This document shows, piece after piece, positions 37,181-46,390 of a DNA stretch of 64,000 bases; positions within the stretch are counted from its first letter, which is position 1, and each line of letters starts with the position of its first letter. The DNA is taken from positions 1 through 64,000 of the forward strand of contig NKIK01000002.1 of NCBI GenBank assembly GCA_002256115.1, written 5' to 3'. The DNA comes from Burkholderiales bacterium PBB3 (GTDB lineage Bacteria > Pseudomonadota > Gammaproteobacteria > Burkholderiales > Burkholderiaceae_C). A program made the position numbers and the translations under genes. The notes beneath the pieces are model-generated. The model had not been told where the DNA came from, did no database searches, and saw nothing but the letters and a program-made list of their open reading frames with translations.

Positions 37181-40177
37181 TCAGGCTCCAGAAGAAGTAT
37201 TGCCGGAGGCGGGGTTGCACACCGCAGCCAAGACCTGAATCCAGGGCTGTGGCTCGGTGGTGAGGGTGTCTTTGACCCACTCACGGTAGTCGTCAAACAC
37301 ACGGCCAATCTGGCGGCTGCGGTGCTCAAAGCGGCTGCGCTTGACAGTTTCGATCTGGCTCTCAAGCCGCAGTTCGAGCTGGACGATTTGCCGCTTTTGC
37401 AGTTGCTCTAGATTTTGTAGCGTGTCGCGCAGGCGCAGTGCGGACTGGGCCGCAAAATCACCTTGCAACTGGAGCATGTGGTCGCGCATGGTGGCTACTG
37501 CCTCTGGCAATGCCGCCTGCAGCACCTGAGTGGTCGCAGCCAGCGCTTCGGATGTGCCACGGTTGGGCAGACCACCGGCTTGGAGACCCGCGCGTTGCGA
37601 GAACGTTGCAAATGGCTCCAGCGTGAAACCACCGGTCTCGCCAACGCGACAAGCCACTTGCCACTCCACCAGCAAAGGTTGGCCCTTGCGGTTGGGCACC
37701 AAACTCATGAGGACGAAGGCTTGTTCGCCAGGGTGCAGCTTGTGGTTTTGCACCACGGGCGCACTGTGGCGGGGGAAGTGATTAAGCACCCTGTCGCCCA
37801 GCCACTCCAGCACCGGGTGCTGGGGCCAGAGGTAATGCAGTTTGGGCCAGGTATCGTCTTCTGCCTTGGCTTGGCGAGCGGTTTCTATCGACGCGGCCAT
37901 GCGCGCAGGGTCGGCGCACAGGGAGTAATGGTCGTTGTCAGCTTGCGCTTCTCGCGGCAATTGGCGCAGGCGATCCTGTAAATCCAACGGCGCGGTAATG
38001 GCAATGATCTGCTCCGCCTCATGCGCGGTCCATTGGCACAGCATCTCGGGCTGATTGATTTGCTTGAGCGCAGTCTGAGCGTATTGAAAGTCGCTTTTGA
38101 AAAGCGAAGCGGGTTCGGTGATGTGCGAAAGGCTGTTGCCGGTGTTGCCGCCGCTGCTTGTTGTTTGCGAGGTTTGGGTTGCATGAGGTGGCTCAGCATT
38201 GCCCAGCCAACTGGCACCGAACAACTTCATCATCGCATCAGCTTCGTTGTCGGCGTCTGATGCGGCGGCAGTGTCCAGCGTGGTTTCTACCTGCTCAGGC
38301 GTAAGGCCATCAGCCATGAAGGAAGCGACCTTCTCGGCCTCTTTGTCGGCATCGAACACGTTGAGGAATGCGGACGGATCGCCCAGATTGGATGTGGCTT
38401 GCTCGTCCTTTTTCTCTAGGATTTCAAGAATGCGCAAATCACCGCGAATCTTGTCGTTGGCGGATTCGGTGAACAGGTAAACGATTTTCGGCTGGTGTTT
38501 CTGGCCATAACGGTCCACCCTGCCGTTGCGCTGCTGGAACACCATGAGCGACCACGGCATGTCGAAATGCACTAGGCGGTGACAGAAGTAGTGCAGGTTC
38601 AGGCCCTCACTGGCTACGTCAGAACACAACAGCACCCGCAGCGGGTCATCGAGGCGGCCAAAGCGCTCGACCAGGTCTTGCTGCTCGGTATCCGCCATCT
38701 GGCCGTGCAGCAGCTCGATCTGATTGGCCTTGAGCTTGAGGTCTTCCCCCAGATGGTTTTGTAGCCAGCGCAGAGTCTCAATGCGTTCGGAGAAGATGAC
38801 CAAGCGGTCACCGGCGTCGGTTTTTTGCCAGCCGAACTCGGTAGAGCGCAAATGGGCCAGCAGTTTCTGGTATTTGCTGAAGGAGTTGGCGGTGCTATCA
38901 GTAGTGATGACTTTGAGTGCATCAGCAAGCTCTTGCAAGCCTTGAATCTCTTTGGCTTCGTCTGCAGTTGGACTGGCTTTGGCTTGCAGCAGCTGAACAC
39001 GTTTGTTGGTGGACTCCAAGGCAGCCGCTGGACTGGAGAACAAGCCCTTTTGCATGCCAACGCGTTGCAGCTCTTGTTGCTTGCCCGCACGGTGTTCACC
39101 ACCCTGGGTGAACTCAACTGCAAGCAGTGCGCGATAAGCAGCCTCTTCTTGAGCGCTGGCTGGTTGGCGTAGGCAGGTGGTGGTGCGTTCCTGAAAATCT
39201 GCAGTGACCTGGTCCTTGATATCCTTTTTGAACCGACGGACCACCAAGCCTTTACTTTTGAAATCGTCTGGGGAGTAGTCGTCCGGATCAGAAATGGCGG
39301 TGGGATCGAGTAACGCCATAAGGGATGCAAAGCTACGGGCAGATCCATCATGCGGGGTGGCTGAAAGCAACATGAGCGTATCGGAACGGGTGGCCAGCAA
39401 GCGCGCCAATTTGGCGCGGCGGGAAACACCCGACTCCCCTGCCCTAGCCGCTACGTTATGGCATTCGTCAATGACGATGATGTCCCACCAGGCGTTTTCT
39501 AGGTAATTGCGGTACTCCAGATTGCTCTTGAGCGTATCGATGGAGATGATGCTGCGGTCGAAGTGGTTGAAAGGATTGTGATTGGCCGGAATTCGGTTGC
39601 GAACACGCGCCAAGCCAACGGAGTCAAGTCGAACCAGCGGAATAGAAAATCGACTCCACCACTCCTTTTGGAATTGAGTGAGCATCGCCTTTTGGGTAAC
39701 CACCAGAATGCGCTTGCCACGGCCGCGCTGGATGAGCTCAGTCGCCAGAACGCCGGCTTCCAGCGTCTTACCCAAACCTACGGCATCGGCAATCAGGATA
39801 CGGGCGCGTGGTTGCCGCAATGCCTGCAGTGCGGGATCCAGCTGGTATGGCACCAGGTTCATCACTCCCCTGTGGCCCAGGTGGATGCGGTCATCGTTAG
39901 CTACGCTGCGGCGGCGCTGACTTTCCAAATACAGCAGTGTGGAGTTGTAAGTGGGGCTATCGTCAGGAACCAATGCCGTGGTTGCGGGGTCCAGTAACTC
40001 AATCTTATCTTCGAGAGCGGTAAGAAAGAGTGCCGATTGGCCGCGCACCAAATCTGAAATACCGTCGCAGGTCAATAACCACCCTCCGTCAGTTGACGGG
40101 TCAACACGACGGATAAGCCATTCCTCATCACGAATGACAGCACGGGCACCAGGGGCCAACGGGGTATCGGGAAGCAT
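37181..40177 (-). CDS. SNF2-type helicase (DrmD-like)
   Basis: A 998-residue superfamily 2 helicase of the SNF2/RapA group. Seen are ILIADAVGLGKTLEAGVLAT (Walker A), IIVIDECHNVAAR (DECH), LMLLSATPHDG (motif III), RLVIFSERIETLRWLQNHLG, VLLCSDVASEGLNLHYF and LMVFQQRNGRVDRYGQ (motif VI). The N-terminal MLPDTPLAPGARAVIRDEEW is a small beta domain common in this group. ATG 40177 is preferred over the TTG just before. It heads the 22-kb minus-strand run. DISARM DrmD is of the same type and also sits before a methyltransferase gene. Confidence 0.82.
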   Translation of the reverse strand: MLPDTPLAPGARAVIRDEEWLIRRVDPSTDGGWLLTCDGISDLVRGQSALFLTALEDKIELLDPATTALVPDDSPTYNSTLLYLESQRRRSVANDDRIHLGHRGVMNLVPYQLDPALQALRQPRARILIADAVGLGKTLEAGVLATELIQRGRGKRILVVTQKAMLTQFQKEWWSRFSIPLVRLDSVGLARVRNRIPANHNPFNHFDRSIISIDTLKSNLEYRNYLENAWWDIIVIDECHNVAARAGESGVSRRAKLARLLATRSDTLMLLSATPHDGSARSFASLMALLDPTAISDPDDYSPDDFKSKGLVVRRFKKDIKDQVTADFQERTTTCLRQPASAQEEAAYRALLAVEFTQGGEHRAGKQQELQRVGMQKGLFSSPAAALESTNKRVQLLQAKASPTADEAKEIQGLQELADALKVITTDSTANSFSKYQKLLAHLRSTEFGWQKTDAGDRLVIFSERIETLRWLQNHLGEDLKLKANQIELLHGQMADTEQQDLVERFGRLDDPLRVLLCSDVASEGLNLHYFCHRLVHFDMPWSLMVFQQRNGRVDRYGQKHQPKIVYLFTESANDKIRGDLRILEILEKKDEQATSNLGDPSAFLNVFDADKEAEKVASFMADGLTPEQVETTLDTAAASDADNEADAMMKLFGASWLGNAEPPHATQTSQTTSSGGNTGNSLSHITEPASLFKSDFQYAQTALKQINQPEMLCQWTAHEAEQIIAITAPLDLQDRLRQLPREAQADNDHYSLCADPARMAASIETARQAKAEDDTWPKLHYLWPQHPVLEWLGDRVLNHFPRHSAPVVQNHKLHPGEQAFVLMSLVPNRKGQPLLVEWQVACRVGETGGFTLEPFATFSQRAGLQAGGLPNRGTSEALAATTQVLQAALPEAVATMRDHMLQLQGDFAAQSALRLRDTLQNLEQLQKRQIVQLELRLESQIETVKRSRFEHRSRQIGRVFDDYREWVKDTLTTEPQPWIQVLAAVCNPASGNTSSGA

Positions 40178-40180
40178 CAA

Positions 40181-40808
40181 TCACCTTCGGAGTCAGTAAA
40201 CACGCATTTGCGGTGGGTTACCCCATGAAAACAATCATGGTCAACGCACCGGACAGCCCACAAGGTGTTCTTGCGCATGTACTCCCGGATAGCCCCCACT
40301 ACTGTCTTTTTAATTCTTGACAAATCATAGTCGAATGACAGGCGTGGTTAGTAATTGACAAAGCCACCCGCGCAACTTTTACCGGAGAAAACTCGTCAAA
40401 ATATGCGTCAGGTAGCTTACGTTTTAGGGACAAATTGGACGAACTTTCAGTATCGATCGTGGACTAGAAAAGCAAAACGCAATTCGAGTTGCACAATTGC
40501 CAATGAGATGACGCCAAAAGAGTGCAATGGACATCAAAGTGTCCAAACGTTTGGACACTTCAGTTGCTGACAGATTGCCCTTTACTTTCTGTTGGTGCTG
40601 GGTCGAAACGTTTAGGTGGGATCCCCCTCCACAACAAACAGGTCGTCAAAAAATTCTGACACTCTCTGTGGAGTGAGTTCATTCCGTCGATAGGCAAGGC
40701 TCTAAAGATCTGCATCTCCCGGGCCCTTTATTAGGCTCTTGTAGTATCGATAGTCGAAATGACCGCAAATATCTGAGGCGTCCGCCTAGGTTCAGGTCAG
40801 ACATCCAG
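40181..40808. other. Intergenic control region upstream of the defence run
   Basis: This 628-bp stretch has no convincing gene. It is AT-rich in places and holds the 24-bp palindrome at 40537-40560. No clear -35/-10 pair on the minus strand could be fixed by eye. It probably contains the promoter for the helicase-methyltransferase-Qat run. Confidence 0.5.
40537..40560. promoter_or_regulatory. Perfect 24-bp palindrome, probable operator
   Basis: Two 12-base arms, AAGTGTCCAAAC and its exact reverse complement, abut without a spacer. A second, weaker AAACGTTT centre (40606-40613, context GTCGAAACGTTTAGG) lies 61 bp away, about six helical turns. The site lies 360 bp before the SNF2-like gene and 250 bp past the end of the XRE gene at 40809. 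Confidence 0.6.
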
Positions 40809-41117
40809 TCAACGCGCCAATTCACCGAGACCCTTAACTTCATTCAAAACTAGGTCGTGCAAGTTCTCTATTTGTTCTGACGACTGTTTGGGCGCATACG
40901 CGAGAAATAGAAGAGTCAACGGGTGGACGCCTAGCACTGCGGCAAGTTCGTCCACTTTGCTCAAAGTGGGAGAGCCGAGCCCCCTTTCAAGGGAACTTAT
41001 GTAGGTTCTACTGGATACCAGACCGAAATCCTCTTGGCTCAAGTTCATCAGCTTGCGAGCTGACTTAAGAGCAATAGCAAAATTATTGGCAGGTGTTCTG
41101 AGAGTGCGCATGCGCAC
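40809..41117 (-). CDS. XRE-family transcriptional regulator
   Basis: A 102-residue helix-turn-helix protein. FAIALKSARKLMNLSQEDFG, then LVSSRTYISSLERGLGSPTL and KVDELAAVLGVHPLTLLFLA is the classic Cro/C1-type five-helix domain (residues 12-75). A short acidic tail follows. It points toward the 22-kb defence run and could regulate it through the palindrome between them, like the BrxR/C-protein type regulators that head defence operons, though it is not of that family. The gene is divergent from a doubtful frame at 41151. Confidence 0.8.
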   Translation of the reverse strand: MRMRTLRTPANNFAIALKSARKLMNLSQEDFGLVSSRTYISSLERGLGSPTLSKVDELAAVLGVHPLTLLFLAYAPKQSSEQIENLHDLVLNEVKGLGELAR

Positions 41118-41150
41118 TTATTAATTCAAAATGACACCTATAACGCTACA

Positions 41151-41651
41151 ATGTATAGTGTTCATTTTTTCAAGTTTATGTCCACTACAGGCCAAATTTG
41201 CAGGTTCCATACGCCAACAATATCGGGATCTAAAAAGCGGTCTAATTGGATGTTGACTGAGCCGTTTTTCAATCAAATTTGGTTCATAGCAGAGGTCAGA
41301 GCGTCATCAGACGCCAACGCAAATTGCGTGAAATCAAGCAAGACAATTTTCCTCAGTAGATTTGAGCAAGTGCAGCAAATCGCCGAAACGCAACCAATTC
41401 AGGAACACCGATTGCTGTATGCGAATATAGCGACACCAAGCTACATAAACGGAACGCCTGATTGGAGGGTAGATCGACTTACAAAAGTTTGGTCAGCAAT
41501 CGAACCACTCATGCCATCAATGCGTACTTTGGTCTACGAGACATGTACCGGCGATCGATTCTCATGCTCTCAATTCGATTCCGAAACAAAAGATCTTGAA
41601 ATTGAGTCTTTAGTCATCGAGTTACCAAATTTGAGCAACACGCCAACTTAA
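41151..41651 (+). CDS. Hypothetical protein (doubtful)
   Basis: An open frame of 166 codons, divergent from the XRE gene. No family is recognised, no signal or membrane segment is seen, and no ribosome site precedes either the first ATG or the next one (MSTTGQ). Length alone in low-GC DNA gives weak support. It may be a degraded gene or chance. Confidence 0.3.
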   Translation: MYSVHFFKFMSTTGQICRFHTPTISGSKKRSNWMLTEPFFNQIWFIAEVRASSDANANCVKSSKTIFLSRFEQVQQIAETQPIQEHRLLYANIATPSYINGTPDWRVDRLTKVWSAIEPLMPSMRTLVYETCTGDRFSCSQFDSETKDLEIESLVIELPNLSNTPT

Positions 41652-41837
41652 GTTGGGCGAGTTCTGCGCGAAAAGCACCATGGGGACAATTGAGTCGCAA
41701 GTATGCAGAACCATGTGATTGCCATTGATTGCGATGGAACTCCTCTGGTTTGGACTCCAACTCGGCTCACCCTCGCGACTTCGGTCCTGACAGGATTAGC
41801 CCGAATGCTCTGTGTGGATGACTGATTGAGACTTGAT

Positions 41838-42546
41838 ATGAGAACACCAAAGCCGCCCGAAGGATTCCAATCATGGTTGGACTTTACCGTTGCGACCATG
41901 GATGCGCGCGACGCTTACCTCGGCCACATCTTCACTGGAGAAGAGGCACACAGTCCGGACGACATAAGGGCTGCAGCTCAGGAAGAGCTTGATCAGCTCA
42001 GAATGAAATCCGCGATGCCATGGATCAGAATCTTAGAGGACTGGAAAACCAAGCTTTCGGAACGACTGGGGCGCTCAGAAGAAGACATTCGCGCGGCCAA
42101 TTTGTTAGCGACTGATTTTTCTGACGATGGTGTTCAGATTCGCTTTGAGGATGGAACCGATCTGACATTTCGGAGGGCGTTCTACCTAGGCGAGACGCCC
42201 GCAGATGGTGCAATCCACCGCATCGTAGTATTTGCTGAGCATTGTGGGTATCACGAGTTCTGGATTGGCCCTAATGATCGTGTTGAGGTTACGAGAAATC
42301 CATCGAAGACAAGGACCATCGGACCTCTTAAGAAAAAGCTGAAGGTTATTGGTCGTATGCAGGTCGATCAGGGGGGCGATGCTGAGCAAGGACTCGCAAC
42401 CCAAAATATAGGCCAGATATCAGAAGAAGAATTGGCATGGGACGCTATGGCACCAGTTGGCCGGGAATTCGGGAGTCCTGATTACGAAAAACTTATGACC
42501 GAAGACGCTGCTGAGTTTGCGTCGGATTTAGCTCGGTGGATCCAAC
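41838..42546 (+). pseudogene. Unknown gene, 5' part, split by the Gabija unit
   Basis: About 236 codons starting MRTPKPPEGFQSWLDFTVAT. No family recognised; it contains an FEDGTDLTFRRAF strand-like part and a conserved-looking AWDAMAPVGREFGSPDYEKL segment near its end. The frame is cut after ...FASDLARWIQ by the left end of an IS21-like unit, and then runs 22 codons into that end. Joining it to the bases after the right end (47275 onward) gives one open frame of about 314 codons. The tail is listed separately at 47269-47510. Confidence 0.75.
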
Positions 42547-42650
42547 TGCGTATTCCATTGAATATCGCCACCCATTCCAATCCAAACCCTACCAGTCTTT
42601 CCAGCCCAAAATAGGCCAGTCATTCCAGTTCAAACCCCGCCAGCTCAGTA
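42547..42650 (+). repeat. Left terminal repeat array of the IS21-like unit
   Basis: It begins TGCGTATTCCATTGAATA and continues as roughly 24-base units (CGCCACCCATTCCAATCC..., TACCAGTCTTTCCAGCCC..., GGCCAGTCATTCCAGTTC...). The first 33 bases match the inverted right end (47236-47268) at 30 positions. Multiple short repeats at each end with a 5' TG are typical of IS21-family elements. The stretch 42651-42991 after it has no recognised gene. Confidence 0.8.
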
Positions 42651-42991
42651 AACTGTCAATGCCACTGAATTGGCCTTCTCATTGGCCGATTGAAACGGTT
42701 AGCGGTGCAATTCACTTGAATGTCTCTCATGTGCTGGAACCGGTCGTCCAACTGCGCTGATGCAAATTCGGAAATGTCCCCTTTGCGGTCAGTCGCTGTA
42801 CCGCAGCTAGAAACCGCTGTACAACAAAGACGGGCACTCAAAGTGCTAGCCTCGCACCGTGTTCGATATCGCGTGCAGTCATCGGTTTTCACCTTGGCCA
42901 GTGCCAATGGTGCGACCTTCGCTCAAATGGGCGTTCTCACTGGTAAAGCACATGTTGCAGTCGACTTACCTTGAGGTCACCAAGCCTATGT

Positions 42992-44440
42992 CTACTTCGC
43001 TCTTAGGGGAATTAGCTCAGACTTCGGCGAACACACCAGAACCTTCCTTGCGCCACGTGTAAGCGCAACATATAGGTGTGTTGCTGTCATCTTTTCCGGG
43101 TGCATAACCACCGCGACATCTGCCTCCAGTCCCTTGAGGAGCAAAGTGCTCCCAACCGCGCGCTTTGGCAATATTCGCACCTTATGTCGTTGGAGTTCGC
43201 GTACGGTTACTGCGGCTTCGGCAAATGACATTCCTGAATCAGTCACCTTCGAAAGTGCATCGAGGGCACCATAGTAGATGGCCGGACGGTAAGCACGGGC
43301 GCCTGGATTCTTGCCGAGTGCTCGTAGCAGCCTATGGGCCGCGTGAAGGGTTGGCTGCGCTACGTAGGCTTGAGCCGCTCGCTCCGCGAAGGTAGCTTCC
43401 TTTTTCGCGCGCGTGCCGCTGAGTGCTTTCAGTCTCGTGCGCAACCCATCGGGGTCAACCTTCGTCATGACGGATGCTCCGAATTCAAGCAATTGGTCCA
43501 GACAACCGGCAGACCCGGGCTTGTAGCTCGTCGCGAATCCAGTTAGGTCTTTCAGGTCGACTGCTTCTACGGTGGAAGCACCGGGTGTCCGCTTCGCGAA
43601 GTTCTGCTGGCCCACCTTATCGCTACCTTCCGCGATAATAAGCAATGAGCCATCACCTTCGTGGTGCTTGTATGCAGCTGCTGCCATCCTTCCCTGTACA
43701 TCTTTCTCGTCCTTCAATCGGACCCAGTCAACGCCTGGATGGCCTTTGAGCAAGTCAACGGGACCGCCAGCCTTCAAGTCTTTGCGTATTTCGATGAGCC
43801 ACTCACCGAGCGGCTGTGCACCTGCGTTTATCCAGCGCCATGGTTTGTCGAGCTGCCCGATGTCCGGAAATGCGGACTCCACATCACTCCAGTCCACCAA
43901 GTCGTTGCCGTTAAACCCGAAGATGGCTTGCAAGGGGTCTCCGAGGACCACGGTCGGCAGGGTTTTGCTGATGCCCATGACTACGGCGTGCTGCTCGATG
44001 CTGCAGTCCTGGTACTCATCGACAATGAGTCTGGAGTACGTTGCTGCTAAAAGAGGCGCGATGTTTCCGCTAGCAAGTAAGTGCGCGGCGCCCCGTCGAA
44101 TCGCTGGATAGTCCAGCGACAACCCGCCGGTTTGCAGCTGGTATCCGCTCCCGGCAGGAAAAGCTGCGACCACACGCATGGCCCAGCCATCGACGGTGAA
44201 GAGGCGATATACGGCAGGAGATACCCTGCGTTTTAAAAGCCGTTGCTGCAGTGAGTTGGCGCCGGCGTTAGTGTGCGTGAGAATCAGAACTGGCTTGTCT
44301 GCCAACTGGCATCTACGCAACGTAGATGCGATGAGCTCCGTCTTACCGCATCCCGCGGGAGCTTCTACGCTTCCGAGCCGCACTTCAAGCAGGTCAGGTT
44401 CAGTGGCCAATCTGTGTCCACCTGAATATGTCGAATACAA
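42992..44440 (-). CDS. gajB: GajB, UvrD-like helicase of Gabija
   Basis: A 482-residue superfamily 1 helicase, close in length to known GajB (about 494). Motifs: VEAPAGCGKTELIAS (Walker A near residue 28), LIVDEYQDCSIEQHAVV (Walker B), VVLGDPLQAIFGFNGNDLVD, and a C-terminal STLLLKGLEADVAVVMHPEK with HLYVALTRGARKVLV. The first possible start is a TTG overlapping the end of gajA by 41 bases; a later TTG at 44410 is also possible. In Gabija, GajB senses nucleic-acid ends and activates GajA upon phage infection. Confidence 0.88.
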   Translation of the reverse strand: MYSTYSGGHRLATEPDLLEVRLGSVEAPAGCGKTELIASTLRRCQLADKPVLILTHTNAGANSLQQRLLKRRVSPAVYRLFTVDGWAMRVVAAFPAGSGYQLQTGGLSLDYPAIRRGAAHLLASGNIAPLLAATYSRLIVDEYQDCSIEQHAVVMGISKTLPTVVLGDPLQAIFGFNGNDLVDWSDVESAFPDIGQLDKPWRWINAGAQPLGEWLIEIRKDLKAGGPVDLLKGHPGVDWVRLKDEKDVQGRMAAAAYKHHEGDGSLLIIAEGSDKVGQQNFAKRTPGASTVEAVDLKDLTGFATSYKPGSAGCLDQLLEFGASVMTKVDPDGLRTRLKALSGTRAKKEATFAERAAQAYVAQPTLHAAHRLLRALGKNPGARAYRPAIYYGALDALSKVTDSGMSFAEAAVTVRELQRHKVRILPKRAVGSTLLLKGLEADVAVVMHPEKMTATHLYVALTRGARKVLVCSPKSELIPLRAK

Positions 44441-46169
44441 CCTGAGTCAGAGGCGTCTTATTCGGGAGCATGGCTGGCCCCACAAGTTCGCAACCGACTC
44501 GTTCCATCCGGTCAATGCTTTTAAACCAGCCGGATTTCTTCTCGGCCTCACCGCTTTTGCTCTTCTTTTTGGTTCTTGAGGCCAGACCTAGCTTTTTGCG
44601 TTCGGTCTCCGAGTACCCGGCAAGTTCCGCGCCCTCGAGAATGCTTGATGCACAGACGTCCGACCCGAACTGCTCTTTAACCTTCTCATCCACCGAGCCA
44701 CGACCCACATTCTCCAATGCGAACTCGAGCAGCCTGTCGACGCTTTCGTCAGGCAGATGGACGAACAGCGCGTCCTCCAAAGCGAATCCGTCTTCCCAAG
44801 TAAATAGGCGCCCACCCACTTCGGTCAGCTGGTTGCGCACCCGTGAATCGACGGCCACATCGTTGTCAATTAAGGCGGCCACCTCGAAGCCCAGTTTTGC
44901 AAACAGCACGGCTTTCTCAATGCAACCCTTCGGCGAGCCGCCCCCTGCGTCAAGAAGCGAGACCCCTCGTGCAAGCAAAGAATCGTTTCCTCTTGCCACG
45001 TTCCAATCGTCCACGCCGCGCAAGAGACCTTGTTCGCTGGCACCCTCGCACACGATGACCTTCTTGGCCAAAAACGAACTCGGCGACTTCCGAAGCGTGC
45101 CCTGAACGTCGTCACCTTTACCGGCAGCATTAACGGTGTGCCCATCCCTGCCCTTGCAGACGATGTGCAGGTGCTCGGCTTTGAGCTGCTGCAACGCTAC
45201 TGGGGAATGCGTCGTAATGAACACCTGCGCTGTAGGCTCCTCAAGCTTTGAACCAAGGGCGTTCAGCAGCCGCGTGAGTCGATGCGGCTCCAGACCGAAC
45301 TCGACCTCATCGACCAATACGACGGCCGCAGCCTGGGTGGCGTCCCGCTGCAAACCTGCAACCAGAAGCCTGGCGGAGCCTGTTCCCAAGCATCGTAACG
45401 GCACGCCATCACTACCGTGCAATGCTACGGCACCCTCCTTCAGCCAGAACCCCTGTGTATCCAGTGAGGCCTTGACGGCGCCGCCCGTCGGCACGCCCAA
45501 GCTATTTGCGGTCTTTTCCACAATGGCGAGCGCATCTATGAGTTGGTCGTTCGCGTTCTCGCCAAATGCAAACTTGGCATCGCGCGCAATATCAATCAAC
45601 ACCGAGTCGACGTCGAGTTGTTCCTCATTTAGTCGCGTGAGCACCGAGCCTTTGCCCCAGGTTAAGTTCTGCGCGACGTTCGATACACCGAGTCGTGACG
45701 AAAGAAGCCGAGCACGCTCTTTTTGAGAAAGCTTCTTCTGTTGGTTCTTGTCCGTGGCACGTTTTGAGGACAATCCCCATACTGGGTCGCGATAGGAATC
45801 AACCGATACATTCAGTGTGATAACGGTCTCCAGACCCGTTTGCGGCTCATCCTGTAGAACACCTGTCTTCGAATCGAAAGCACGCAGATAAAGCGCATAT
45901 TCGTCAAGGTCGAGTAGAGAATCATCGAGGCCGCCAAACGTTAGCGATATTGAAATCGGCTCGTCCGTATTCAGCCCATGAAAATCAGAGTCGGAAACTG
46001 CGATGGTTCTACGGGCCGCACTACCCATGCAAAGCTCAATAGCATCGAGAATACTGGACTTCCCGCTGTCTCCCGGTCCAATAAGGCAGTTTAGGCCTGC
46101 GTTTGGACTCCAAACTAGCTTCTTGATAGCGCGGTAGTTTTGGATTTCTATGAGCCTGATACTAATCAA
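44400..46169 (-). CDS. gajA: GajA, OLD-family ATPase-nuclease of Gabija
   Basis: A 589-residue protein (known GajA 578). The N-terminal ABC-type ATPase has NYRAIKKLVWSPNAGLNCLI, GPGDSGKSSILDAIELCMGS (Walker A) and VVLVDEVEFGLEPHRLTRLL (signature-Walker B region), then FITTHSPVALQQL. The C-terminal TOPRIM domain has KVIVCEGASEQGLLRG (Glu) and VAALIDNDVAVDSRVR (Asp). GajA is an ATP-inhibited DNA-nicking nuclease that acts when nucleotides fall during infection. The start is TTG behind a strong GGGAGG, so it is well placed in spite of the rare codon. Confidence 0.9.
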   Translation of the reverse strand: MISIRLIEIQNYRAIKKLVWSPNAGLNCLIGPGDSGKSSILDAIELCMGSAARRTIAVSDSDFHGLNTDEPISISLTFGGLDDSLLDLDEYALYLRAFDSKTGVLQDEPQTGLETVITLNVSVDSYRDPVWGLSSKRATDKNQQKKLSQKERARLLSSRLGVSNVAQNLTWGKGSVLTRLNEEQLDVDSVLIDIARDAKFAFGENANDQLIDALAIVEKTANSLGVPTGGAVKASLDTQGFWLKEGAVALHGSDGVPLRCLGTGSARLLVAGLQRDATQAAAVVLVDEVEFGLEPHRLTRLLNALGSKLEEPTAQVFITTHSPVALQQLKAEHLHIVCKGRDGHTVNAAGKGDDVQGTLRKSPSSFLAKKVIVCEGASEQGLLRGVDDWNVARGNDSLLARGVSLLDAGGGSPKGCIEKAVLFAKLGFEVAALIDNDVAVDSRVRNQLTEVGGRLFTWEDGFALEDALFVHLPDESVDRLLEFALENVGRGSVDEKVKEQFGSDVCASSILEGAELAGYSETERKKLGLASRTKKKSKSGEAEKKSGWFKSIDRMERVGCELVGPAMLPNKTPLTQVVFDIFRWTQIGH

Positions 46170-46390
46170 GGGTCCTCCCGTTTATGACCATGTTTTCATG
46201 GAGAGTGCGAACTACTGGACCAATCTGACCCGACGTTCGGCGCCACATGGCAAATGACAACAACTAACTGTAAAGGGAACCATCCACACAAGCGCCTAAT
46301 GACTGCTTCCGCGGCACTGCCGCCTTCGCTTTTAGACTGGGAGCTGTCTCTTTTGCAATGCCACAAAGTGGAGGAGTCGTCCGCATAATG

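Noticed and set aside
31925..40177. A complete class 1 DISARM system
   Set aside because: Only drmD- and drmMI-like genes are present; drmA, drmB and drmC genes of normal type do not follow.
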